Source of the DNA: Sphingobium cyanobacteriorum
GTDB lineage: Bacteria; Pseudomonadota; Alphaproteobacteria; Sphingomonadales; Sphingomonadaceae
NCBI RefSeq assembly: GCF_030580935.1
Contig: NZ_JAUQOM010000001.1
Coordinates: 914,837-978,836 of the forward strand
DNA length: 64,000 nucleotides
Direction: 5' to 3'
Below are positions 27,389-36,748 of this stretch, piece after piece. Both the position numbers and the translations under genes were made by a program. The notes beneath the pieces are model-generated. The model did not search any database, was not told where the DNA came from, and was given only the letters and a program-made list of their open reading frames with translations. Position 1 is the first letter of the stretch, and every line of letters starts with the position of its first letter.

Positions 27389-30175
27389 ATGACCCAGAAT
27401 CACCTCTATCTCGTCGATGGCAGCGGCTATATCTTCCGCGCCTATCATCAGCTTCCGCCGCTCACCAACCAGCATGGCCAGCCGGTCGGCGCGGTCTATG
27501 GCTATACGACGATGCTCTGGAAACTGGCAGAGGAACTGGGCAAGGCCGAAGGCCCGACCCATATGGCGGTGATCCTGGACAAGGGATCGCACACCTTCCG
27601 CAACGACATGTACGACCAGTATAAGGCGCACCGCCCGCCCGCGCCCGAAGACCTGGTCCCGCAATTCCCCATGATCCGCGACGCGACCCGCGCTTTCTCC
27701 CTGCCCTGTATCGAGGAAGCCGGGTATGAGGCGGACGACATCATCGCCACTTATACCAGGGCGGCGGTCGCGGCGGGATGGCATGTCACCATCGTCAGTT
27801 CGGACAAGGATCTGATGCAGCTGATCCAGCCGGGCGTCGACATGTACGACACGATGAAGAATGAGCGGCGCGGCGCCGATTATGTGATGACCAAGTTCGG
27901 CGTCCGGCCCGATCAACTGGGCGACGTGCTGGCGCTGATGGGCGACAGCGTCGACAATGTGCCAGGCGTGCCGGGAATCGGGCCGAAAACCGCGTCGAAA
28001 CTGATTACCGAATATGGCGACCTGGAATCGGTGCTGGCCGCTGCGCCGGACATGAAGAAATCGAAGATGCAGGAAAATCTGATCGCGAACGCTGAAATGG
28101 CGCGGCTGTCGCGGCGCCTGGTGGCTTTGCACGACACGATGGACCTGCCCGAACCGCTGGACGATCTGGCCTTGAAGGGCATTCCGCCCGAACCCTTGCA
28201 GGCTTTCCTGTCGCATCATGGCTTCAAGACGCTGCTCAATCGGCTGGGCGCGCCGGCCGCGGCGGTCGCGATGGCGGCAACCGCGGCAGTGGCGAGCGAC
28301 AATGCGCCCCCCCCGCCGCCGCCCCATGCGGCCGAACCCGCGATCGACCGCAGCCTGTATGAAACGGTGGTAACGCAGGACGCCCTCGACCGCTGGATCG
28401 CCGCCGCCCATGCCGAAGGTCTGGTCGCCGTCGACACCGAGACGGACATGCTCGACTGCGTGTCCTGCGGCCTGGTCGGCATCAGCCTGGCGGTGGGGCC
28501 GAACAAGGCTTGCTACATCCCGGTCGGTCATGGCGGCACCGACATGTTCGCCGAACGGCCGGAGCAACTGGACAAGGCCCTGGTTCTGGCGAAGCTCAAA
28601 CCCCTGCTGGAGGATGACGCCATCCTCAAGATCGGCCAGAATCTGAAATATGACATGACCGTGCTGCGCCGGCACGGCATCGAAATCGCGCCCTATGACG
28701 ACACGATCGTCATGAGCTTCGACCTGGACGCAGGGCAATCGCTGGCGGGCCATGGCATGGACGAAGCGGCGCGGGTCCATCTCGATCATCAGTGCATCAG
28801 CTTCAAGGAAGTGGTCGGCACCGGCAAGAGCCAGATCAGCTTTGCCGAAGTGCCGCTGCCCCGCGCGACCGAATATGCGGCCGAGGATGCCGATGTGACG
28901 CTGCGCCTGTGGAAGCGGTTCAAGACGCGCATCGCCAATGAAGGCGCGAACCGCGTCTATGAACTGGTGGACAGGCCGCTGGTCGGCGTGATCGCGCAGA
29001 TGGAGCATCGCGGGATCAAGGTCGACCGCGAGCATCTGTCGCGCCTGTCGGCCGAATTCACCGCTGGCATCGCCGCGCTGGAAACCGAAATCCACGCCAT
29101 CGCCGGCCAGCCTTTCGCGATCGGATCGACCCAGCAACTGGGCGCGATCCTGTTCGACAAGCTGGGCTACAAGGGCGGCAAGAAGGGCAAGTCGGGCGCC
29201 TATTCCACCGACGTCACCATCCTGGAGCAACTGGCGGCGCAGGGCGCGCCGATCGCCAGCAAGGTGCTGGAATGGCGGCAATTATCGAAACTGAAATCAA
29301 CCTATACCGACGCGCTCCAGGCGCAGATCAACAAGGATACGGGCCGCGTCCATACCAGCTATTCGCTGACCGGGGCGCAGACCGGGCGGCTGTCCTCGAC
29401 CGATCCCAATCTCCAGAATATCCCGATCCGCACCGAAGTCGGCCGGCAGATCCGCCATGCCTTCATCGCGGAACCCGGCAATGTCATCCTGGCGGCGGAC
29501 TATAGCCAGATCGAACTGCGGCTGGCGGCGCATATGGCCGACGTGCCGGCGCTGAAAGAGGCGTTCGCGGCCGGGGAGGACATTCATGCCGCGACCGCGA
29601 TGCAATTGTTCGGGGAGGTCAATCGCGACACGCGCGGGCGGGCCAAGACGATCAACTTCGCCATCCTCTACGGCATTTCACGCTGGGGGCTGGCGGGCCG
29701 GCTGGAAATCAGCGCGGACGAGGCGCAGGACATGATCAGCCGCTATTATGAGCGCTTTCCGGGCATCAGCATCTATATCAACGAGACGATCGAAAAGGCG
29801 CGAGAGCGCGGCTATACCGAGACGCTGTTCGGGCGGAAAACATGGTTCCCCCGCATCAGGGCGGCGGTCCAGCATGAACGGCAGGGCGCGGAGCGCGCCG
29901 CGATAAACGCCCCGATCCAGGGCACCAGCGCTGACATCATCAAACGGGCGATGGCGCGCATGGGCCCGGCACTGGAAGCGGCGGGGCTGCCGGGCGTGAA
30001 GATGCTGTTGCAGGTGCATGACGAACTGGTGTTCGAGTTGCCGGAGGGCGACGTGGAGGCGGCCAGCGCCGTGATCCGCCGCGTCATGGAAACGGCGGCG
30101 GAGCCGATCGTGAAACTGAGCGTGCCCTTGGGCGTGGAAATCGGCACGGGGCCGAGTTGGGGCGCGGCGCATTGA
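27389..30175 (+). CDS. polA: DNA polymerase I
   Basis: A 928-residue polymerase with all three domains. 5' nuclease (1-~290): YLVDGSGYIFRAYHQLP, SDKDLMQL, GDSVDNVPGVPGIGPKTA. A Pro-rich linker (APPPPPPHAAEPA) near residue 310. The 3'-5' exonuclease looks intact: VDTETDMLD (Exo I), NLKYDMTVL (Exo II) and YAAEDADVTL (Exo III). Polymerase: AADYSQIELRLAAHMA (motif A), RAKTINFAILYGIS (motif B), QVHDELVFE (motif C). It does Okazaki-fragment processing and gap repair. Complete, with no disruption seen. Confidence 0.97.
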   Translation: MTQNHLYLVDGSGYIFRAYHQLPPLTNQHGQPVGAVYGYTTMLWKLAEELGKAEGPTHMAVILDKGSHTFRNDMYDQYKAHRPPAPEDLVPQFPMIRDATRAFSLPCIEEAGYEADDIIATYTRAAVAAGWHVTIVSSDKDLMQLIQPGVDMYDTMKNERRGADYVMTKFGVRPDQLGDVLALMGDSVDNVPGVPGIGPKTASKLITEYGDLESVLAAAPDMKKSKMQENLIANAEMARLSRRLVALHDTMDLPEPLDDLALKGIPPEPLQAFLSHHGFKTLLNRLGAPAAAVAMAATAAVASDNAPPPPPPHAAEPAIDRSLYETVVTQDALDRWIAAAHAEGLVAVDTETDMLDCVSCGLVGISLAVGPNKACYIPVGHGGTDMFAERPEQLDKALVLAKLKPLLEDDAILKIGQNLKYDMTVLRRHGIEIAPYDDTIVMSFDLDAGQSLAGHGMDEAARVHLDHQCISFKEVVGTGKSQISFAEVPLPRATEYAAEDADVTLRLWKRFKTRIANEGANRVYELVDRPLVGVIAQMEHRGIKVDREHLSRLSAEFTAGIAALETEIHAIAGQPFAIGSTQQLGAILFDKLGYKGGKKGKSGAYSTDVTILEQLAAQGAPIASKVLEWRQLSKLKSTYTDALQAQINKDTGRVHTSYSLTGAQTGRLSSTDPNLQNIPIRTEVGRQIRHAFIAEPGNVILAADYSQIELRLAAHMADVPALKEAFAAGEDIHAATAMQLFGEVNRDTRGRAKTINFAILYGISRWGLAGRLEISADEAQDMISRYYERFPGISIYINETIEKARERGYTETLFGRKTWFPRIRAAVQHERQGAERAAINAPIQGTSADIIKRAMARMGPALEAAGLPGVKMLLQVHDELVFELPEGDVEAASAVIRRVMETAAEPIVKLSVPLGVEIGTGPSWGAAH

Positions 30176-30200
30176 TGGCCTGAAATCGAAGAATATGTGA

Positions 30201-30275
30201 GATGCCGGCGTTCGCCGGGATGGCGGACGGAAAGGAGCAATTTTGTTCGTCATGCCAGCGAAAGCTGGCATCGCG
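30201..30275. repeat. REP-like palindromes after polA
   Basis: Two related palindromes lie here: ATGCCGGCGTTCGCCGGGAT (30202-30221) and CATGCCAGCGAAAGCTGGCAT (arms CATGCCAGC/GCTGGCAT, about 30251-30271). They are typical dispersed short repeats in convergent intergenic DNA. Confidence 0.6.
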
Positions 30276-30302
30276 CTTTCTCTTCCAAGCTGCCAGCAAC
30301 AG

Positions 30303-30333
30303 AAAAAAGGCCGGCCCAAACCGGACCGGCCTT
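30303..30333 (-). terminator. Rho-independent terminator of the BAX-inhibitor/zinc-finger operon
   Basis: On the minus strand AAGGCCGG pairs with CCGGCCTT and is followed by TTTTCTG, just after the zinc-finger gene stop. Confidence 0.82.
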
Positions 30334-30336
30334 CCA

Positions 30337-30630
30337 TCAATCGAACAGCTCCTCCAGAAAGCTCTTCTTGCGCTTCCTGGGATAGCCCTGCCCGTCGTTG
30401 CGATAGTCGCGGTCCGGGCGGTAGCTGGGTTGGGCGAAGGGCGCGGGCTGGGGCGGCGTCGCGCTTGCCTGCCCGGATCGCTCGATGATCTTGTCCAGTT
30501 CGCCCCGGTCCAGCCACACGCCCCGGCATTGCGGGCAATAGTCGATCTCTACCCCCTGCCGGTCCGTCATGGCGAGGCCGACATGACAGACCGGGCAGAG
30601 CATGGCCGACACGGCCGCCTGATCCCGCAT
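30337..30630 (-). CDS. TFIIB-type zinc-ribbon protein
   Basis: A 97-residue protein. The first ~50 residues are a zf-TFIIB (PF13453) ribbon: LCPVCHVGL then IDYCPQCRGVWLDRGELDKII, i.e. two CxxC knuckles. The rest is a Pro/Gln/Arg-rich tail ending RKRKKSFLEELFD. Its role is unknown. The ATG at 30630 overlaps the preceding stop by one base (TAATG), which favours this start over the internal Met10. Cotranscribed with the BAX-inhibitor-1 gene. Confidence 0.85.
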   Translation of the reverse strand: MRDQAAVSAMLCPVCHVGLAMTDRQGVEIDYCPQCRGVWLDRGELDKIIERSGQASATPPQPAPFAQPSYRPDRDYRNDGQGYPRKRKKSFLEELFD

Positions 30631-31340
30631 TATTCACGCTCTCCGGTCAGGTTCAGCAGCGCCTGGAACAGGTTGACGAAGTTCAGGTAGAGCGAAAGCG
30701 CGCCCATGACCTGCATCTTTTCCGCGACCTCATGCCCGGCGAAGGCGAAATAGTCCGACTTGATGCGCTGCACGTCCCAGGCGGTCAGGCCGGTAAAGAT
30801 CACCACCGCCAGGATCGACACCACCATCGCCATCATCGACGATCCGATGAAGATGTTGATCAGGCTGGCGACCAGGATGCCGATCAGGCCCATGATCAGG
30901 AAGCTGCCCATCTTCGTCAGGTCGCGCTGCGTGGTATAGCCCCACAGCGCCATGGCGAGGAACATGACAGCGGCCGAGAAGAAGGCCTGCGCGATGCTGC
31001 CGCCGGTAAAGACCAGGAAGATGCTGGCCATCGACACGCCCATCACGGCGGAAAAGGCCCAGAAGGCCATGCGCGCGCCGGCAGTCGTCATCTTGTCGAT
31101 GCGGAAGCTGAAGAAGAAGATGAACGCCAGCGGCGCGAAGATCGCGACCCATTTCAAGGGCGTACCAAAGATCGCGGCCGCCAGCGGCGGGGTGCTGGCG
31201 ATCGCGAAGGCGACGAGGCCGGTGATGACCAGGCCCAGCCCCATATTGCGGAAAACGCCGAGCATGTGCGCGCGCAGACCGGCATCGGTGTCGACCGACC
31301 GGCTGGCGCCAAAGCCCGGTGTGCGAACGGGATTATTCAT
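30630..31340 (-). CDS. Bax inhibitor-1/YccA family membrane protein
   Basis: A 236-residue protein with about seven transmembrane helices (GLGLVITGLVAFAIA; WVAIFAPLAFIFFFSF; MAFWAFSAVMGVSMASIF; AAVMFLAMALWGY; GSFLIMGLIGILVASLI; MAMVVSILAVVIFTGL; C-terminal ALSLYLNFVNLFQALL). The C-terminal YLNFVNLFQ.LL is the UPF0005 signature. Family members are Ca2+-leak-type or protease-modulating membrane proteins. Start at 31340 (MNNPVRTPG). A much longer open frame upstream is antisense to cysS. Operon with the zinc-ribbon gene. Confidence 0.9.
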   Translation of the reverse strand: MNNPVRTPGFGASRSVDTDAGLRAHMLGVFRNMGLGLVITGLVAFAIASTPPLAAAIFGTPLKWVAIFAPLAFIFFFSFRIDKMTTAGARMAFWAFSAVMGVSMASIFLVFTGGSIAQAFFSAAVMFLAMALWGYTTQRDLTKMGSFLIMGLIGILVASLINIFIGSSMMAMVVSILAVVIFTGLTAWDVQRIKSDYFAFAGHEVAEKMQVMGALSLYLNFVNLFQALLNLTGERE

Positions 31341-31634
31341 GGGAAACACGCACTCCATCCTAATGTGGTTCGAGTGGCCCGGTGCGGTCTCCTGCGACGA
31401 CGAGAGGGGGCAAATCGCCGCAAAACCTGCACCGGGCACACCCGATGCGGTCCGACATCGCGACAGGATCAGGGGGGAAATCCATGTCGCCAGAGGGGCC
31501 CGGCCCGCATCGACTATATTGGGAGGGAAACGCCCCCGTGCAAGGGCGGGGCGCATGGGCAATATTTTATTACAAATAGCGCGCTGTCCGGGAAGGATTG
31601 ACCCCCGCGCCGTCTCGCGACATGGCTTGCCACC

Positions 31635-33167
31635 ATGTCCGACGACCAGCATATTCCCGCGCCGCTGCGCCTGTTCAACAGCCTGACCCGCACGATCGAG
31701 CCTTTCGCCCCGATCGAACCGAACCATGCGCGCGTCTATAGCTGCGGCCCGACCGTCTATAATTACGCCCATATCGGAAACCTGCGCGCCTATGTCTTTA
31801 CCGACACGCTGCGCCGGACCTTGTTGTGGAAGGGGCTGAATGTCACCCACATCATCAACATCACCGATGTCGGCCATCTGACCAGCGACGCCGACGCGGG
31901 CGACGACAAGATGGAGGCGGCGGCGCGGGCCAGCGCGAAAAGCATCTGGGATATCGCCGCGCACTATACCCAGGCGTTCAAATCGAACATCGCCGCGCTC
32001 AACATCCTGTCGCCCAGCGAATGGACGGTCGCCACCGACTATGTGCCGCAGATGATCGCCTTTGCGGAAAAAATCGCGCCGGATCATTGTTATGAACTGG
32101 ACAGCGGCCTTTATTTCGACAGCAGCAGCGTGCCCGATTATGGCGCGCTGGCGGGCGGCCGGGACGACGCGGCACCCCACAAAACAGAAATGGCGCGTAT
32201 TGATCCGGTGGCGGGCAAGCGCAACCCGTCCGACTTCGCGATCTGGCGCAAATCGCCGCCGGGCGAGCAGCGCCAGATGGAATGGGACAGCCCCTGGGGC
32301 AAGGGCGCGCCGGGCTGGCATCTGGAATGTTCGGTCATGAGCCAGGCCCGCCTCGGCCAGCCGTTCGACATTCATACCGGCGGCATCGACCATCGCGAGA
32401 TTCATCATCCCAATGAAATCGCCCAAAATCAGGCGTTCCATGCCTGCTGCGGTCAGGGCGTGGGAGCGGCGACGGCGGGCTTCACCGGCGCGCGCTGGTG
32501 GATGCACAATAATTTCCTGGTCGATCGCCAGGGCAAGATGAGCAAGTCCAGGGGCGGTTTCACCACCCTCTTCTCGCTGGTCGATGCGGGCGTGCATCCC
32601 CTCGCCTACCGCCTGCTGTGCCTGGGCGCCCATTACCGCAGCGAGCTGGAGTTCAGCGCGGACAATCTGGCGGCCGCGCTGACCCGGCTGAAGCGGCTGG
32701 TCATGAGCGTCGAGGGGCTGAAGGCACGGGCCGAGGGCGTCACCTGGCAATCGCCGCGAATCGACTATCTGCGCGCCAACATGCACCCTAAACTGGCGCC
32801 GCTGCTGGAACAGTTCGACGCCGCGATCGCCGACGACCTGATGACCCCGCGCGCCCTGCCCCTGCTGGAAGAGGCGACGGCCATGAAGAAGGTGCCGGTG
32901 GACGAAAAACTCTGCCTGATCGCCGCCTTCGACCAGGCGCTGGGCCTCAACCTGATGACGCTGACCCGCGCCGACCTGCGGGTGCAGCCGAAGGACGCGC
33001 AGATCACGCCGGAGGAGATCGAGGCCGAACTGGAACGCCGCACCGCCGCGCGGGCGGAGAAGAATTTCGCCCTGTCGGACGAGATTCGCGACGCGCTGAT
33101 CGCGCGCGGGGTGGAGGTGATGGATGGCGATCCGTTGCGTTGGGACTGGCGGCTGACGCTGGGCTGA
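31635..33167 (+). CDS. cysS: Cysteinyl-tRNA synthetase
   Basis: A 510-residue class I synthetase. The zinc/HIGH region is YSCGPTVYNYAHIGNLRAYVF, the second zinc region WHLECSVMS / DIHTGGIDHREIHHPNE, and the KMSKS loop GKMSKSRGGF. The C-terminal DALR-type and anticodon-binding parts follow. It charges tRNA-Cys. Somewhat longer than the ~460-residue average because of insertions between residues 75 and 240. Divergent from the BAX-inhibitor gene; the 294-bp spacer holds both promoters, but I see no distinct operator. Confidence 0.96.
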   Translation: MSDDQHIPAPLRLFNSLTRTIEPFAPIEPNHARVYSCGPTVYNYAHIGNLRAYVFTDTLRRTLLWKGLNVTHIINITDVGHLTSDADAGDDKMEAAARASAKSIWDIAAHYTQAFKSNIAALNILSPSEWTVATDYVPQMIAFAEKIAPDHCYELDSGLYFDSSSVPDYGALAGGRDDAAPHKTEMARIDPVAGKRNPSDFAIWRKSPPGEQRQMEWDSPWGKGAPGWHLECSVMSQARLGQPFDIHTGGIDHREIHHPNEIAQNQAFHACCGQGVGAATAGFTGARWWMHNNFLVDRQGKMSKSRGGFTTLFSLVDAGVHPLAYRLLCLGAHYRSELEFSADNLAAALTRLKRLVMSVEGLKARAEGVTWQSPRIDYLRANMHPKLAPLLEQFDAAIADDLMTPRALPLLEEATAMKKVPVDEKLCLIAAFDQALGLNLMTLTRADLRVQPKDAQITPEEIEAELERRTAARAEKNFALSDEIRDALIARGVEVMDGDPLRWDWRLTLG

Positions 33168-33237
33168 CCGTCGCGCGCCTTGACCTCCGCCCCGACTCGA
33201 CCCATGAGATGGTTGGATCGAAACTTGCGGGGGCAAA

Positions 33238-36171
33238 ATGCGTTTTTCCACGCGCTGTTCGGTTATTCTGTTGGGACTGGTCCTGCCCGCGCCGTCCGCT
33301 CTGGCCCTGACGCCACCCAGCTTTTCTGTTACCGACCCCCATCATAGCCGTCTGCGCCAGCTTGAAAGTCGGGCATTCGCCCTGTTCAACAGCGACGATT
33401 ATGCACTGTCCATGTCGCAAAAGACCCGCGACGCCTGGAAGCGACTGCACGCTGCGGCGATGAAAACGAAAGTCGGCGGCAAGCCGCATCCGCTGGCCGG
33501 CGTCGCGCTCATCAACCTGTCATCCATGGACCAGATCGACGGCAGGAATCCCGATGCGCTCGCCCGGTCGACCGAAGGGCTCGCGCTGCTCGCCCCCTTT
33601 GCCGACGCTTATCCGATCGCCTGGATGCAGGGCCTGTCGATCAGGGGCTTTGTCCAGGTCGCGCTGGGCGATGTCGCCGGCGGGGCGGATATCCTGGCGC
33701 AGGCGAGCCACTATATGGACGGCTATATCGCCCGCACGCCAGCGGACAAGCTGGACAAGGACGCGCATATGCTGCGCTCCAACATCGCCTTTTCCCATGC
33801 GCAGGCGCTGACCCGGCTGGGCCGCAACGCCGAAGCCGTCGAGGCGCAGAAGGCCAGCATGGAGGCGCGGATCGCCGCCGCCGGCCCGGACAGCGCCGAC
33901 ACGATCGGTTCCTACTACACCTATGCCCAGATGCTGGCCCGCGCCGACCGCGACGCGGAGGCGGAAAGCTATGCCCGGCTGGCCGTCGACAAGGCGACCG
34001 ACCATGTCGACCGCAAGCATCCCAGCTACGCCCGCGCGCTGGAGGCGCTGGGGCTGCTGCTGTCGCGTACGGGGCGGCGGGCCGAGAGTCTGGACTATCT
34101 GCAACGCGCGATCGCGATCAAGCGCGAGACGGTGGGGACCGACAGCCTGTATTTCCAGTTCGGGTTGCAAAATCTGGGCACGGTGCTGCTGCCGCTGGAA
34201 CGCTATGCCGACGCCGCACCATTGTTCATGGAGGCGGAAAGCGGCTTTCGCAGGATCGAGGGCGAGAACAGCCCGCAATCGGCGCGCGCCCTGGCCTTCG
34301 GCGCGTCGGCCGGCATCGCCGAAGGGCGGCGCGACGAAGCGATCGAGCAATTGAAGGCTGCCCTGGCGCGAGTGCGCGCGGGGTCGGACAAGGACCGTGA
34401 CATCGGCCAGCGCGTCTATCCCTATCTGATCCCCGCGCTGATCGCCGCCGGCCGCGCCGAGGAAGCGCACGCCGCCGCCGCCACCTTCGCCGCCGAAACC
34501 CGGCAACTGGACAATGCCCCCGCCTTCCCGCTGGCGCAGGCGGCGATGCTGGCGGCCTGGACCGCCCCGGATCGCGCCGGGTTGCGCGAGAGCGCACGGC
34601 GGCTGGCGGGCGTTCTGCGCGATGGCGCGACACTGAACGACAATGGCGAACTGACCGAGGATCAGCGCGCGGGCCTCGACACCCTGCTGGCGGTCGCGGC
34701 GCAGACGCAGGATGGCGCGCTGGCGCTCGACGCGATGGCGGTGCTGGCGGGATCGCGCATCGCGCAGGCCAATCGGCTGGTGGCCCAGCGGCTGGTGGCC
34801 GATCCGGCGCTGGCCGCGCGGGTGCGGGAGGTGCAGGACCGGATCAAGGCGCTGGAGGCGGCGGACAGCCGGTTGCTCAGGGCGCTGGCCACCGACCGGG
34901 ACGTGGCGGCGGCGCGCGCGGCGCGCGCGATCGTGGCCGCCGATGTCGAGGCGGCGCGCAGCGCGCTTGCCCGTGACTATCCCCGCTGGGTCGAGGCACG
35001 CGGCGGCGAACGGCCCGATCTCGGCGCGCTGCGCACGGGATTGGCCAGGGACGAGGCAATGCTGGCGGTGATGCCGGCCTTCGATGGCGTCTATCTGCTG
35101 GCAGTCGGTGCGGACGGGGCGCGGGTGGAACGGGCGACAATGGGGCGCGCCGCCCTGGTGGCGCTGGTCAACCGGCTGCGCGGATCGCTGACGCCGGCGG
35201 GGTTCGACCGGGCCGCGGCGCAGGACATCTACGCTCAGATCTTCACGCCGGGCATTCTGGCGACGCTGGGCAAGGCGCGCACGCTGCGGATCGTGCCGAC
35301 AGGGGCGTTCGCCTCCCTGCCCTTCGCCATGCTGCCGCAGCGGCCAGTGGCGCGGGTCGATCGCGACACGCCCTGGCTGATCCGCCGCTTCGCGATCGAG
35401 GTGCAGCCGGGCTTTGCGACCGGGGCCAGCGCACGCAGCCGGATCGCCGCGCGGGACCAGCGCTTCCTGGGCATCGGCGCGCCCCAGAGTTTCGCCAGCG
35501 GGTCCGGGTCAGGCCAGCGGGGCGGCGCGATGCTGGCGGCCAATCACTATTTCCGCAATGGCGGCGCGGACATTCATGCCCTGTCCGAACTGCCGCCGCT
35601 GCCCGGATCGCTGACCGAGCTGGAAGCGGTGGCACAGCGCTTCGGCCCGGATCATGCCACCCTGCTGGTCGGCGCGGCGGCCAATGAGGGCGCCCTGCGC
35701 AGCCGTGACCTGTCGCCCTATGGCGTGATCCTGTTCGCCACCCACGGGCTGGTCAGCGGCGAGATGGAGGGCGTGACCGAACCGGCGCTGGTGCTGTCTC
35801 CGCCCGCCGCCGCGACCCCCGGCGAGGACGGGCTGCTGACCGCGTCGGAGGTCGCCGCGATGCGGATCGCGGCGGACTGGGTGATCCTGTCCGCCTGCAA
35901 CACAGCGGCGGGCGAAAATGGGCAGGCGGCGGCCTATTCCGGGCTGGCGCAGGCGTTCCGCTATGCTGGCGCGGGGTCGCTGCTGGTGTCGCACTGGCCG
36001 GTGCGGGACGACGCCAGCGCGTTCGTGACGCTGGAGACGGTCAAGGGCGCGAACCGGGGCCTGCCGCGCGCGGTCGCGTTGCAGCGGGCGATGCTCAAGC
36101 TGATCCGGTCGCGGCAGGATGGCGCGGCCCAGCCCTATATCTGGGCGCCCTTCATCCTGATGGGGCATTGA
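33238..36171 (+). CDS. Secreted TPR-CHAT protein
   Basis: A 977-residue protein with a signal peptide (MRFSTRCSVILLGLVLPAPSALA). Residues ~30-470 are Ala-rich helical pairs with TPR character (YARALEALGLLLSRTG; FQFGLQNLGTVLLPLERY). Residues ~680-977 are a CHAT (caspase HetF-associated with TPRs) domain with the catalytic dyad His836 (LFATHGLVSG) and Cys887 (LSACNTAAG). CHAT domains are caspase-like proteases, some known to be activated through TPR binding. The signal peptide suggests action in the periplasm. No partner gene or obvious substrate is adjacent. Confidence 0.87.
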   Translation: MRFSTRCSVILLGLVLPAPSALALTPPSFSVTDPHHSRLRQLESRAFALFNSDDYALSMSQKTRDAWKRLHAAAMKTKVGGKPHPLAGVALINLSSMDQIDGRNPDALARSTEGLALLAPFADAYPIAWMQGLSIRGFVQVALGDVAGGADILAQASHYMDGYIARTPADKLDKDAHMLRSNIAFSHAQALTRLGRNAEAVEAQKASMEARIAAAGPDSADTIGSYYTYAQMLARADRDAEAESYARLAVDKATDHVDRKHPSYARALEALGLLLSRTGRRAESLDYLQRAIAIKRETVGTDSLYFQFGLQNLGTVLLPLERYADAAPLFMEAESGFRRIEGENSPQSARALAFGASAGIAEGRRDEAIEQLKAALARVRAGSDKDRDIGQRVYPYLIPALIAAGRAEEAHAAAATFAAETRQLDNAPAFPLAQAAMLAAWTAPDRAGLRESARRLAGVLRDGATLNDNGELTEDQRAGLDTLLAVAAQTQDGALALDAMAVLAGSRIAQANRLVAQRLVADPALAARVREVQDRIKALEAADSRLLRALATDRDVAAARAARAIVAADVEAARSALARDYPRWVEARGGERPDLGALRTGLARDEAMLAVMPAFDGVYLLAVGADGARVERATMGRAALVALVNRLRGSLTPAGFDRAAAQDIYAQIFTPGILATLGKARTLRIVPTGAFASLPFAMLPQRPVARVDRDTPWLIRRFAIEVQPGFATGASARSRIAARDQRFLGIGAPQSFASGSGSGQRGGAMLAANHYFRNGGADIHALSELPPLPGSLTELEAVAQRFGPDHATLLVGAAANEGALRSRDLSPYGVILFATHGLVSGEMEGVTEPALVLSPPAAATPGEDGLLTASEVAAMRIAADWVILSACNTAAGENGQAAAYSGLAQAFRYAGAGSLLVSHWPVRDDASAFVTLETVKGANRGLPRAVALQRAMLKLIRSRQDGAAQPYIWAPFILMGH

Positions 36172-36250
36172 TAGGGACAAGTCCCTATAGGTTCCCCGAT
36201 GCGGAAGGCGGATAGGTCGCTGCGACATTGTCCACCAGAGGAATTTTCCG

Positions 36251-36748
36251 ATGATCGCGCTTGAAACCCGCCACGGCTTTCGGTTTGCCATGCGCCTGGC
36301 GACACATGAGGATGAACCGGCACTGGCGGATTTTTTCGCCCAGGTCACGGATGAGGACCGCCGCTTCCGCTTCCTGTCGGCGGTGCGTCAGGTCAGTCCG
36401 GGACATCTCCACGCCATGACCGACTTCGCCTATCACCGGCATGAAACATTCCTGGCCTTCACGCCGGGCGGGCAAGCCATCATCGCCGCGGCCACGCTGG
36501 CGGTGGATGAGGCGGGCGCGACCGGCGAAGTCGCCATTTCCATCCTGCCCGACCATAAGGGCAAGGGAATCGGCTGGACGCTGCTGGATCATGTCGCGCA
36601 GGAGGCGCGGCAATGGGGCGTCACCAAACTCCAGTCGATCGAGAGCCGGGACAATCGCGCCGCCATCAGCCTGGAGCAGGAAATGGGCTTTACCGCCCGC
36701 CCGATCGAGGATGAACCGGGCGTGGTGCTGCTGGAGCGGGCCTTTTAG
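36251..36748 (+). CDS. Stand-alone GNAT acetyltransferase
   Basis: A 165-residue GNAT. The acetyl-CoA loop is in the VAISILPDHKGKGIGWTLL stretch (motif A, KGKGIG). The N-terminal MRLATHEDEPALADFF and DEDRRFRFLSAVRQVS resemble the C-terminal GNAT domain of the Pat/PatZ-type protein lysine acetyltransferases, here without the acyl-CoA synthetase part. Its stop overlaps the convergent ABC-F gene by about 4 bp. Substrate unknown. Confidence 0.8.
   Translation: MIALETRHGFRFAMRLATHEDEPALADFFAQVTDEDRRFRFLSAVRQVSPGHLHAMTDFAYHRHETFLAFTPGGQAIIAAATLAVDEAGATGEVAISILPDHKGKGIGWTLLDHVAQEARQWGVTKLQSIESRDNRAAISLEQEMGFTARPIEDEPGVVLLERAF

Noticed and set aside
27374..29281. A long frame antisense to polA
   Set aside because: polA motifs are intact on the plus strand and the antisense frame lacks any domain.
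30630..33251. An 873-codon protein spanning the BAX-inhibitor gene and beyond
   Set aside because: Only the last 236 residues are protein-like; the rest is antisense to cysS. The true start is 31340.
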